Shown here piece by piece: positions 1 through 6,598 of a stretch of DNA of 64,000 bases. The notes beneath the pieces are model-generated. The model was not told the DNA's origin. It worked only from the letters and a program-made list of their open reading frames with translations, and made no database searches. The stretch's first letter is position 1, and each line of letters starts with the position of its first letter. Source of the stretch: Methylomonas koyamae (GTDB taxonomy: Bacteria; Pseudomonadota; Gammaproteobacteria; Methylococcales; Methylomonadaceae); assembly GCF_019669905.1 (NCBI RefSeq), contig NZ_AP019777.1, positions 1,302,001-1,366,000 of the forward strand, read 5' to 3'. The position numbers and the translations under genes are program-made.

Positions 1-1602
1 AAGAGCTGGCTGGGTATCCGCTACCGCAGCATAGACGGCGAAGCGCTGATCCAGTATCTGCTGAAGGCGCCGGTGGAGTTGTTGTGGCTGGGCGGCATCG
101 GTACCTACGTCAAGGCCGCTGCCGAACGCCATGCCGATGTCGGCGACCGCGGCAACGACAACGTGCGGGTCGATGCCGGCGAATTGCGGGCGCTGGTGGT
201 CGGCGAGGGCGCCAACCTGGGTTTTACCCAGGCCGCCAGAATCGAGTACGCCTTGCGCGGCGGCCGAATCAACACCGACGCGGTGGATAATTCCGCCGGC
301 GTCGACACCTCGGACCATGAAGTCAATTTGAAAATCTTGCTGGCCGGTCTGCACAAGCAAAACCTGGTCGACGACTGCCAAACCTTATTCGAAAGCTTGA
401 CCGAGGCGGTCTGCGCCGATGTCTTGCAAGACAACATCGAGCAAAGCCTGTGCTTGTCGCTGGATCAAATCCGCTGCCAGGCCGATCCGGCCCTGTTCAT
501 GCAGGTGGCGGAACGGCTGGAGGCTGCCGGTTTCCTGGATCGGAGCGTCGAATCGTTTCCGGAGGCGAAAGACGTGATGGCCCGGCCCGGCCAAGCTTTG
601 ACCCGTCCGGAGCTGGCGGTGCTGATGGCGGCGGCGAAAATGTTTCTGGTGCGGCAGTTGCAAAAGCGGCCCGAGCATCTCGATGTAGCTCGCTACCAGC
701 CGTATTTGGCGGCCTATTTTCCGGCGCCGCTGCGCGAGCGGTTCGGCGCGCATCTGGCCGCACACCCGTTGGCCGCCGAGATCAAAGCTACCGTGATTGC
801 CAATCGGATCGTCAACCAGGCCGGCAGCGGTTTTCTGGCCTTGGACGACGGCGAAAACGGCGGCATTCTCGGTGTCGTCGACGCTTACCTGGCGTTCGAC
901 CAGGCTTTGGCCGCCGAAGCGTTGCGGGCAAGGCTGGCGGCGGTGGGGCCCGAGCTGGCTGCCGAACTCCGTTACCAATGCTTGCTGCATTTGGAGCAGG
1001 CGTTGTCCGGATTTTGCCTGTGGGCGGCAGCCCGGCAGCCCGCCGTCGCGGCCGACGCCGACACGGTAAGCCTTTTCCGCGGGCTATTGGCCGAATACCG
1101 GCGCTACCAGTTTGCCGACGGCGAGATTCCGCAGGCGGCCAAATATGAGCAAGCCGGCATGCCGGCCGATTTGGCGGCGGAGATCGGCTTTGTCGAAAAC
1201 CTGCCGAATTTTTTGTGGCTGGCGGGATTGGTCGAAGAGAGCGGACGCGATTTCGCCAGCGTCGACCGCTTGCTGCAATCGGTCGATCAAACCTTGGCCA
1301 TCCGCCCGTTGGCGCAGCAATTGGCGCAGATCCCGCAACGCGACTACTGGGTCAGAAGCGTGTGTGCCGCGCTGCAGGCGGATTTGCGCCGCTGCGCCGG
1401 TGCATGGGTCAAGCAAATGCTGGCGCACGGTTGTAGTTCCTGCGCCGAGTATGTGGAACTGAAGCAATTGCGGCCCGGCTTGAACCGCTACCGCAAAATT
1501 CATGCGGAAAGCCGCAAGTTGATGTCGTTGAATCTGCTCAGTTATGTCGTGCTGGTGCGGGCGTTGGGCGCGGTGCTACCGGCGCAAGCCAATTCGGGCT
1601 GA
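1..1602 (+). CDS. NAD-specific glutamate dehydrogenase, C-terminal part (5' end outside window)
   Basis: The frame is open from base 1, so the start and most of the gene lie upstream; 533 residues are visible. This is the end of the very large (about 1,600 residue) bacterial NAD-glutamate dehydrogenase, a cytoplasmic enzyme that oxidatively deaminates glutamate to 2-oxoglutarate. The fragment carries the family stretches GGIGTYVK (fragment residues about 31-38) and GEGANLGFTQ (about 68-77), followed by NTDAVDNSAGVDTSDHEVN, then a long alpha-helical tail typical of the family. Codon use is like that of the housekeeping genes further right. The gene ends normally and is followed by accessory DNA, so it marks the left edge of the mobile block. 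Confidence 0.93.
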   Translation, partial: KSWLGIRYRSIDGEALIQYLLKAPVELLWLGGIGTYVKAAAERHADVGDRGNDNVRVDAGELRALVVGEGANLGFTQAARIEYALRGGRINTDAVDNSAGVDTSDHEVNLKILLAGLHKQNLVDDCQTLFESLTEAVCADVLQDNIEQSLCLSLDQIRCQADPALFMQVAERLEAAGFLDRSVESFPEAKDVMARPGQALTRPELAVLMAAAKMFLVRQLQKRPEHLDVARYQPYLAAYFPAPLRERFGAHLAAHPLAAEIKATVIANRIVNQAGSGFLALDDGENGGILGVVDAYLAFDQALAAEALRARLAAVGPELAAELRYQCLLHLEQALSGFCLWAAARQPAVAADADTVSLFRGLLAEYRRYQFADGEIPQAAKYEQAGMPADLAAEIGFVENLPNFLWLAGLVEESGRDFASVDRLLQSVDQTLAIRPLAQQLAQIPQRDYWVRSVCAALQADLRRCAGAWVKQMLAHGCSSCAEYVELKQLRPGLNRYRKIHAESRKLMSLNLLSYVVLVRALGAVLPAQANSG

Positions 1603-1820
1603 AAACGTCCGTTGACCGCCGTCGGCTGCCGAGAGTCCGATTTTTTGCGGTTTTTGCATTCTAGGGTTGGAATGTAGATCGGTTCCTGTTTTTTAATCCG
1701 GACGGTTTTAGGCAAAACTTGGTTGGGAGGAATGCTCGTTACCGGCGATTTAGAGCCACAGAATGCACGCAAAACAATGGCGAAAACCATCTGTGTCCAG
1801 TCAATTGTCTGATTTGTCTA
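1603..1820. other. Intergenic stretch left of the first insertion sequence
   Basis: No coding frame with a plausible start and codon use is seen here. A weak hairpin (TCGG-CTG-CCGA, near 1626) is followed about 10 bases later by a run of six T and could help terminate the dehydrogenase transcript, but the stem is too short to call. The stretch ends with the TA dinucleotide (1819-1820) that is duplicated beyond the insertion sequence. Confidence 0.4.
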
Positions 1821-2673
1821 GGGGCTGTTGCCATTTTCAAACAATAGCCTTGAAATTGAGCGGCTCTGCCTCAGTAGATTGATTTTTCAATCAAAAGACA
1901 AGCAACCGATGCCACGACAATTGTTTACGGACGAATACTGGAATAAATTCAAAGCCATCATGTTAAGCCTGGGGATTTACGACAAGCCTTCGCTCCGGCA
2001 AACGGTAGAAGGGATTTTTTATCGCATGCGAGTCGGCTGCCCCTGGCGAGACCTGCCTGCCACGTTTGGTAAGTGGAATGCCGTGTACAAACGGTTCAAT
2101 GCGTGGTCACTGCAAGAAAAACTGATGGGCATTTTTCGAGGTCTAGTTGTGGCACCCGATTTGGAATGGACCTTTATTGACGGCAGTATCGTAAAAGCGC
2201 ATCAGCATAGTAGTGGCGCGGCTCGTGAACAGGATGCCGCGATTGGGAAATCCGTCGCGGGTAACACCACGAAAATCCATATGGCCGTTGATGCCTGCGG
2301 GCTGCCTATTCATTTCTCGGTCACCGGTGGTGAAGTCCATGACTGTAAAGAAGCGCCGAAATTAGTGGCTAAACTGCCTTTGGCTGACTACACGGTCGCT
2401 GACAAAGGCTATGACAGTGAACCTCTAAGGATTCAAATTCGAGAGAAAGGGAGTGTGCCCATCATTCCTAGAAAACAGAATTCAATCGTCGGGAATGACG
2501 GAATGGATTGGTGTCTCTACCAATATCGCCACCTCGTTGAAAATGTCTTTGCGCGATTGAAACATTTCAGAGCCATCGCGACGCGATATGACAAATTGAA
2601 ACGCAATTTTGAAAGCGTTGTCGCTTTGGCCTGCGCTTTTATTTGGTTACCCATGTAAAACGGCAACAGCCCC
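1821..2673 (+). mobile_element. IS5-family insertion sequence, complete, 853 bp
   Basis: The element is bounded by imperfect terminal inverted repeats. The left end reads GGGGCTGTTGCCATTTT from 1821, and the right end, read on the other strand, is GGGGCTGTTGCCGTTTT and finishes at 2673. The dinucleotide TA flanks both ends (1819-1820 and 2674-2675), which fits a 2-bp target duplication as in the IS427-like group of the IS5 family. It carries one uninterrupted transposase gene, so it may still be active. It sits about 30 bp from the end of the IS110-type transposase gene. Confidence 0.9.
1909..2658 (+). CDS. IS5-family DDE transposase
   Basis: The 249-residue transposase cuts and joins the ends of the element that carries it. 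It begins MPRQLFTDEYW. It has the three parts of a DDE site: an Asp in FIDGSIVKAH, an Asp in ADKGYD, and a Glu in the YRHLVENVFARLK helix with the Y-x2-R-x3-E-x6-K pattern. An upstream in-frame TTG at 1828 lies inside the inverted repeat, so the ATG at 1909 is preferred. In many relatives of this group the gene is split by a programmed frameshift; here it is a single frame. Confidence 0.92.
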   Translation: MPRQLFTDEYWNKFKAIMLSLGIYDKPSLRQTVEGIFYRMRVGCPWRDLPATFGKWNAVYKRFNAWSLQEKLMGIFRGLVVAPDLEWTFIDGSIVKAHQHSSGAAREQDAAIGKSVAGNTTKIHMAVDACGLPIHFSVTGGEVHDCKEAPKLVAKLPLADYTVADKGYDSEPLRIQIREKGSVPIIPRKQNSIVGNDGMDWCLYQYRHLVENVFARLKHFRAIATRYDKLKRNFESVVALACAFIWLPM

Positions 2674-2705
2674 TAATAATCCAGATGTAGATACCGTCTT
2701 AAAAG

Positions 2706-3692
2706 TCAACTTTGGAGAGCATAGTCGGCTCGGTAAGGCTCGCGAGTTTTCAGGACACCAAAGCACAAATGTACGAGTTTACGCATAGCACCACCGAGAG
2801 CAGACATTTTGGTTTTTCCACGTGCCTGCAAACGCAGATAGAGTGCTTTGAGATGTGGGTTGTATTGAACGCCGACCACGGTGGCCATGTAAAGGATGGC
2901 GCGTATACGGGCGGGGCCAGCTTTAGATAGTCGGGGCCGCCCTTGAATCGACGAACCGGACTGTCGCTCCACGGGCACCAAACCCAGGTAAGCGGCCAGT
3001 TGTTCGGCGGATTGAAAGTGATGATTGTGCATCACCGCTAACAAGTGATTGCTAACCTGGGGACCGACGCCGGGAATACTGATTAACAGCGTCCGGTCCG
3101 CCTTCAGTTCAGGGTGCTGATCGATATGGTCGTCGATGTCGATCTGGAGTTTAGCGAGTTGCGTTTCCAGGAAAGCAATAGAGTCGAGTAGGGATTGGTG
3201 AATCAGCGCTGGGGTATCGGTGGCCCGGGCTTTTTCCAGGCGGTTGCGCTCGCGTTGCAAATCCTGGGCGATCGCTTCACGGCGGGATAACAGGGCTTGC
3301 AAGGTGCGAGCTTCTGGAGTTGGAGGTGTCCAAGGCCTGGGGTTCAACAACGCGCCGTAACGAGCCAACACCAGACTATCGACGCCGTCGGTCTTGGTGC
3401 GCACACCCAGGCTGCGGCCAAAGTCTTTGACTTGAGCGGGATTTACAATCGAGACCGTGACGCCTGCATCGCTCAAGGCGAGTGCAGCCTGTTCGTGATA
3501 AACGCCGGTCCCTTCCAGGATAGCGTGTAGCGTGTCAGGCGTGGCCTGTTGCTTTACACACCAAGCTAGCAGATCGTCGACGCCCGCTTTGGAATTGGTA
3601 ACGGATTTCGCACGGCGTTTGGCAGTGGCAACATCCAATAACAGACTGCAATCAAGTTTGGCTTTAGAAACATCGATACCGATAAAAAACAT
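2706..3692 (-). CDS. IS110-family DEDD transposase (recombinase)
   Basis: This 328-residue protein is a RuvC-like recombinase of the IS110 family, which acts with an element-encoded guide RNA. The N-terminal domain opens with FFIGIDVSKAKLD (first catalytic Asp), continues with LEGTGVY (Glu) and has TDGVDSLVLARY with the paired Asp residues. The C-terminal transposase-20 domain contains the helix-hairpin stretch SIPGVGPQ and the conserved AAYLGLVP region with Ser residues. ATG at 3692 gives the usual short N-terminus before GIDVSK. An ATG at 3707 would add five residues, and neither has a clear ribosome binding site. The protein appears complete. Confidence 0.88.
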   Translation of the reverse strand: MFFIGIDVSKAKLDCSLLLDVATAKRRAKSVTNSKAGVDDLLAWCVKQQATPDTLHAILEGTGVYHEQAALALSDAGVTVSIVNPAQVKDFGRSLGVRTKTDGVDSLVLARYGALLNPRPWTPPTPEARTLQALLSRREAIAQDLQRERNRLEKARATDTPALIHQSLLDSIAFLETQLAKLQIDIDDHIDQHPELKADRTLLISIPGVGPQVSNHLLAVMHNHHFQSAEQLAAYLGLVPVERQSGSSIQGRPRLSKAGPARIRAILYMATVVGVQYNPHLKALYLRLQARGKTKMSALGGAMRKLVHLCFGVLKTREPYRADYALQS

Positions 3693-3740
3693 AGAGTGAT
3701 TCAGCATGAAGAAACAAAATAAACCAACCGAGCCCACTTG

Positions 3741-3900
3741 CCTTGTGCATACAGGGTCATTGCCCTTGGCTACCGTTCAGTGTCTTCGTTGGCGTCAGAA
3801 GCGAGACAGAAGGCTTAATCTACATGCCAAGGTCGAACCTTAAGGGTACGCACAAGCTCTTTCTGTCTCAGTGCCAGGTAGCTAACCATGGCGACAAGTA
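3741..3900 (-). ncRNA. Candidate IS110 guide (bridge) RNA in the element's leader
   Basis: The non-coding stretch upstream of the transposase holds nested inverted repeats. GCTACC (3769-3774) pairs with GGTAGC (3877-3882), GAGACAGAA (3803-3811) pairs with TTCTGTCTC (3861-3869), and CTTGTGC (3742-3748) pairs with GCACAAG (3850-3856). A small AGGG/CCCT hairpin lies at 3753-3766. IS110-group elements are known to express a structured guide RNA of roughly 150-250 nt from this position. The pairings are visible in the sequence. That the RNA is made, and its exact ends, are inferred. Confidence 0.5.
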
Positions 3901-3908
3901 AGATACAA

Positions 3909-3926
3909 GGGTACGCATCGCGTACC
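3909..3926. repeat. REP-like palindrome GGGTACGCATCGCGTACC (family B type)
   Basis: This palindrome differs by one base from the family B repeat GGGTACGCACCGCGTACC that surrounds the intact RAYT gene near 18 kb. It lacks the usual GTA head and is preceded by ATACAA. It sits at the proposed left end of the IS110 element and may be the insertion target. Confidence 0.6.
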
Positions 3927-3971
3927 ATTAAAAGGCCGTCATTCTGGCTTTGAGCGGTTCACAACATAAAG

Positions 3972-3990
3972 CCCCCGGCTTTGCCGGGGG
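3972..3990. terminator. Perfect 8-bp hairpin below the MazEF-like operon
   Basis: CCCCCGGC (3972-3979) and GCCGGGGG (3983-3990) are separated by TTT. On the minus strand the stem is followed by CTTTATG, which is a weak U-tract. It lies about 85 bp past the toxin stop codon, so it probably terminates the toxin-antitoxin transcript. The stem is certain; the terminator role is inferred. Confidence 0.55.
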
Positions 3991-4075
3991 ATATTTACTC
4001 CAGCGGTGGATGGAAGACCATTTTTCCCAGTTGTAAAAATTGAGCGGGCTCGGAGCCGGCAAAACCAATGCCCGC

Positions 4076-4399
4076 CTAGGCAAACCCCAAAAATACCGCC
4101 AATGCTCGGTTGACCGCCAACAGGGTTTCGTCATCCACATGTCCGATAACGGCGCCGATTTTACTGCGCGACACGGATTGCGGCTTATCCACCATCACTT
4201 GCGAAGGCTTGCTAAGCCCGGTTTGTTCATTGGCCGCCAAGGGGATTCGAAACAACGGGGCATCGCGTAACTCGCCGGTAACCGGCAAAATCGTCACGGA
4301 TGGGTGCGCGTCGAACAAATCGGACTGAATCAGCAGCGCCGGTCTGGGTTTGCCAAGATCGCCCTGTAACGCGACCGTCACTAGATCGCCGCGCCTCAT
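4076..4399 (-). CDS. mazF: MazF/PemK-family toxin (endoribonuclease)
   Basis: This 107-residue protein matches the MazF/PemK toxin family, whose members cut single-stranded mRNA at short motifs. It begins MRRGDLVTVALQGDLGKPRPALLIQ. The early GD and the KPRPALLIQ strand are the family's hallmark. TILPVT and a C-terminal hydrophobic helix complete the SH3-like barrel. Its start overlaps the antitoxin stop as ATGA, so it is translationally coupled to the upstream antitoxin. It looks complete. The family is clear; the cleavage specificity cannot be read from sequence. Confidence 0.9.
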   Translation of the reverse strand: MRRGDLVTVALQGDLGKPRPALLIQSDLFDAHPSVTILPVTGELRDAPLFRIPLAANEQTGLSKPSQVMVDKPQSVSRSKIGAVIGHVDDETLLAVNRALAVFLGFA

Positions 4400-4608
4400 T
4401 GCCAGCCGTCGTGGTCAGCCACCGCTTCCAGCCACATACAAGTCTCCTGATCCGCGGCATCATCACGAATCAGCAAGGATTGCCGCCGGCATTCGTCGGC
4501 AAAACCATTACGCCGGGTATCGGGCACCCAAATTTGCAGGGGGCGCAACCCCGCCTCCCTTAATGACTGGCGATGTTTTTGCACACGTGCCGAAGTACTG
4601 ATACTCAT
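4396..4608 (-). CDS. mazE: MazE-type antitoxin (DUF3018-like)
   Basis: This 70-residue partner lies directly upstream of the MazF-like toxin and overlaps it by four bases. The sequence starts MSISTSARVQKHRQSLREAG, has the LRPLQIWVPDTR strand and ends in an acidic tail (DDAADQE) that probably wraps the toxin. It resembles the small antitoxin MazE family with an N-terminal DNA-binding part. Two ATGs are adjacent. The one at 4608 is preferred because GGGAG lies six bases upstream, while the one at 4611 would be only three bases away. A longer frame reaching 4680 would start inside the promoter and operator. Confidence 0.85.
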   Translation of the reverse strand: MSISTSARVQKHRQSLREAGLRPLQIWVPDTRRNGFADECRRQSLLIRDDAADQETCMWLEAVADHDGWQ

Positions 4609-4620
4609 CATAATCTCCCG

Positions 4621-4667
4621 TTGCATGTAACAAAGCGCATCATAAACACCACTCACGTTACATGCAA
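4621..4667. promoter_or_regulatory. Operator-like 11-bp perfect inverted repeat before the antitoxin
   Basis: TTGCATGTAAC (4621-4631) and its exact reverse complement GTTACATGCAA (4657-4667) flank a 25-bp centre, just upstream of the antitoxin start. One arm overlaps the predicted -35 box. The arrangement fits autoregulation by the antitoxin-toxin complex. The repeat is seen directly; binding is inferred. Confidence 0.7.
4639..4667 (-). promoter_or_regulatory. Sigma-70-like promoter of the MazEF-like operon
   Basis: On the minus strand TTGCAT (4662-4667) and TATGAT (4639-4644) are separated by 17 bases, close to the sigma-70 consensus. The -35 box lies within the distal operator arm, and the proximal arm lies between the -10 box and the ribosome binding site. 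Confidence 0.65.
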
Positions 4668-4833
4668 CAGACTTGCGCATAGGAACAGAATTACCTGAAC
4701 CTGATATTCAGCAGGTCCGAAGGATTCTCAATCTGTCAGTAACGTTTTCATTACCTCCAGACTAATTTGCAAACTTTGGGACGGGGTTACAAGCTTCGTG
4801 CCGCTCGGTTTCGTCGTAGCATTCAATCATCGT

Positions 4834-4868
4834 CCACCCCGGATTTCGCTGACTCTCCATCCAGGCTA
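4834..4868 (-). repeat. REP-like element, family F (TAGCCTGGAT head)
   Basis: Read on the minus strand the element has the head TAGCCTGGAT, a short middle and the tail ATCCGGGGTGG. CCTGGAT and ATCCGGG can pair. It lies just downstream of the decayed RAYT gene. It is imperfect, so confidence is moderate. Confidence 0.45.
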
Positions 4869-4934
4869 AGTGTTCACCAATATCGATTAATTGCTTTCAC
4901 CAAATTCTTGATCCGAAAATTCGTCGGCACCCGC

Positions 4935-5422
4935 TCAATTCTCTGGCAAAAGCCCATGGCGAACGTATCGATGAAAGGTCGAATAAGGCCAATCTATCAA
5001 TTGTTTAACGTAACCGTGTTTCATTGGGTTCCAGTGGCAGTAATCGATATGCTTGGAATAATCGGGATTGTCGCGAATTGCATGCTCCCAAAAACGCCGT
5101 TGCCAGATGCCACGTTCCAGGCGTTTACGACGCGTCGCCGATAAACGTTCGGTGTGCGGCAAACCTTTGGCGAACAATAATTTCATCAGCCGTAAGCGAA
5201 CAGGGAAATCGTCGGCATCCAGCGGCAAGGTCAACGCCATATGCATGTGATCCGTCAGCACTACCCAAGCATCGATTTCAAATGGATACAACCGTTTGAA
5301 CCGGCGCAACGAATCGCGCAGCAAATCGATATGGTCGGTCAGCAAAGCAAGCGTCGTTCCAGCAGATTCACCGTAAAGAACTAACAATCACCCGCAACAA
5401 AACAACGTCGATAATTTGGCAC
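4935..5422 (-). pseudogene. REP-associated tyrosine transposase (RAYT), broken at the N-terminus
   Basis: The body of the gene matches the Y1/IS200-like RAYT family. It has the metal-binding His pair in LTDHMHMALTLP, GIWQRRFWEHAIRD, the catalytic-Tyr region DYCHWNPMKHG and the ending WPYSTFHRYV. The expected start, PNYRRCF, can be read from a GTG at 5422, but that frame meets a TAG at 5381-5383 where relatives have Tyr in YFFTVNLLERR. A few codons later the frame must shift to join the LLTDHIDLLRDS stretch. It therefore has one nonsense change and one frameshift. Relatives process REP palindromes, and a pair of repeats lies just upstream. Confidence 0.85.
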
Positions 5423-5482
5423 CGCCACCCCGGCAACAAAAATGGTTAATCCAACAACCTACCAACCCAAATCAAGGGGTTA

Positions 5483-5517
5483 GCGTAGGGCGGATTCGGA
5501 GCAAAGCGACAATCCGC
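5483..5517 (+). repeat. REP element, family C, copy 1
   Basis: The repeat has the head GCGTAGGGCGGATT and the closing arm AATCCGC, giving a GCGGATT/AATCCGC stem. Together with the inverted copy at 5574-5604 it forms a tail-to-tail pair upstream of the decayed RAYT gene. Confidence 0.75.
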
Positions 5518-5573
5518 GAAAACCAACACCCACTGGCGCATCCAATCGCGCGAGCAAACCGGAAACCATCCAT

Positions 5574-5604
5574 GGTGGATTGCTTCGCGAATCCACCTTA
5601 CGCC
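5574..5604 (-). repeat. REP element, family C, copy 2 (inverted)
   Basis: GGTGGATT and AATCCACC form a perfect 8-bp stem around GCTTCGCG. On the minus strand the head is GGCGTAAGG, matching the head of copy 1. The two heads point outward and the palindromes face each other across 56 bases. Confidence 0.78.
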
Positions 5605-5672
5605 ACCCATTTATGCACCGTACGGCCGTGTTAGTGTGGGAATGAGAGGATCGGAGGCTTTCCCGCGCAGGC

Positions 5673-5698
5673 ATCCGGCTGGCTTACGCTGGCCGGAT
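5673..5698. terminator. Hairpin after the HNH-like gene
   Basis: ATCCGGC (5673-5679) and GCCGGAT (5692-5698) form a perfect 7-bp stem about 15 bases past the stop of the AT-rich gene. There is no T-run after it on the minus strand, so it could be another repeat and not a terminator. Confidence 0.35.
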
Positions 5699-5713
5699 TG
5701 CTAGAGAAAAAAA

Positions 5714-6508
5714 TCATTTTTTAAATGGACTATCTGTCTTTCCAATAGCGCTAAATGCGTTATGAACTAATGGAATATTGAAATATGTCTGCTTAGGTAT
5801 CTTCTGAATACTTCGTAAAGGCTTTAGCCTTCCAGGTGCGTTCCAAAGTTTTAGAGCCTTAGAACCAGGCAGAAGAAGCGAAGCCGTAACCAAAAAGCCA
5901 TTAAACATAAAATAGACATGAATACCGTCATCAATAGAGTCGGTTATTCTTTGGTTAATCCTAATGATTACATTATCAAGAACACTTTGCGGGACTGCCT
6001 GAGTATGATCAATAACCTTTACGATAGATAATTTTATAAAGTCATCTAGCCTAGCTATTTGATCATCATTAGATGAAATTGAAAGTGTCTTATAAAAAAT
6101 GCATGGTCTAAAATATTTCTCAAAATCTAAGAATGCCTTTAAGCCATCATATTCCTTTAAAGTAGATACTGATGCACGCCAAATTATAGTAAAAACAAAT
6201 AGATAGAATTGAGCGTAATTAAATTCAGTGAATATAACGCTAGAACACGTTTCTAATTGTTTATTTGTATCAACAAGAAGCTTGGTGCAATCATTCTCAA
6301 AGTTACGACTTAAAAACTGCTCACAATCTGAACACAACAGCTTTTGCTTATAGTCAGCGTTAGTCCTTATGGCCCTGGGCTTCTCACTCACATCAACGAC
6401 AACGCATTGCGGACGCCCATTACGCATCCTTCTGTAAAACGACTTAGGCTCAATATGAGAATTACACAACGGCTTTTCCAAACCGCACAATCTACAAATA
6501 CCGTTCAT
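5714..6508 (-). CDS. Zinc-finger, HNH-endonuclease-like protein of unknown role
   Basis: This 264-residue protein has a probable zinc site near its N-terminus: CRLCG at residues about 5-9, SHIEPKSFYR shortly after, and CSDCE near residue 60. That Cys2...His...Cys2 layout resembles an HNH-type treble-clef fold, but no complete HNH catalytic set is obvious. The rest is unrecognised, with aromatic-rich segments that are not clear membrane spans. ATG at 6508 is chosen over an upstream TTG because GGTGG lies six bases before it. The gene is visibly AT-rich compared with its surroundings, which suggests recent transfer. It stands alone between repeats and an IS. A defence role is possible but not shown. 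Confidence 0.65.
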   Translation of the reverse strand: MNGICRLCGLEKPLCNSHIEPKSFYRRMRNGRPQCVVVDVSEKPRAIRTNADYKQKLLCSDCEQFLSRNFENDCTKLLVDTNKQLETCSSVIFTEFNYAQFYLFVFTIIWRASVSTLKEYDGLKAFLDFEKYFRPCIFYKTLSISSNDDQIARLDDFIKLSIVKVIDHTQAVPQSVLDNVIIRINQRITDSIDDGIHVYFMFNGFLVTASLLLPGSKALKLWNAPGRLKPLRSIQKIPKQTYFNIPLVHNAFSAIGKTDSPFKK

Positions 6509-6598
6509 AGAAGCCACCAAAAGCGATAAATCAAAATACTAATTTGTCGCCAAACGTCGGTCAACAGAAAAAATTACACGCAATTTTGCTTTGCCTAG

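Larger units (their letters stand above)
2680..3908 (-). mobile_element. IS110-family insertion sequence, ends approximate
   Basis: The element is recognised by its DEDD transposase. IS110 elements lack clear terminal inverted repeats and do not duplicate their target, so both ends are estimates. The right side must lie between the first IS (2675) and the transposase stop (2706). The left side probably lies near 3908, where a structured non-coding leader meets a REP-like palindrome. Similar short sequences (GTAGATACC near 2688 and GTAAGATACAAGG near 3897) occur near the two proposed ends. The order IS5 element, then IS110 element, shows repeated insertion at this place. Confidence 0.5.

Noticed and set aside
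1828..1908. Upstream extension of the first IS5-family transposase
   Set aside because: The TTG start lies inside the terminal inverted repeat, and the extra residues are not family-like; the ATG at 1909 gives the usual N-terminus.
4767..5144. Plus-strand frame opposite the broken RAYT gene
   Set aside because: It is a shadow of the minus-strand gene, whose conserved motifs are clear.
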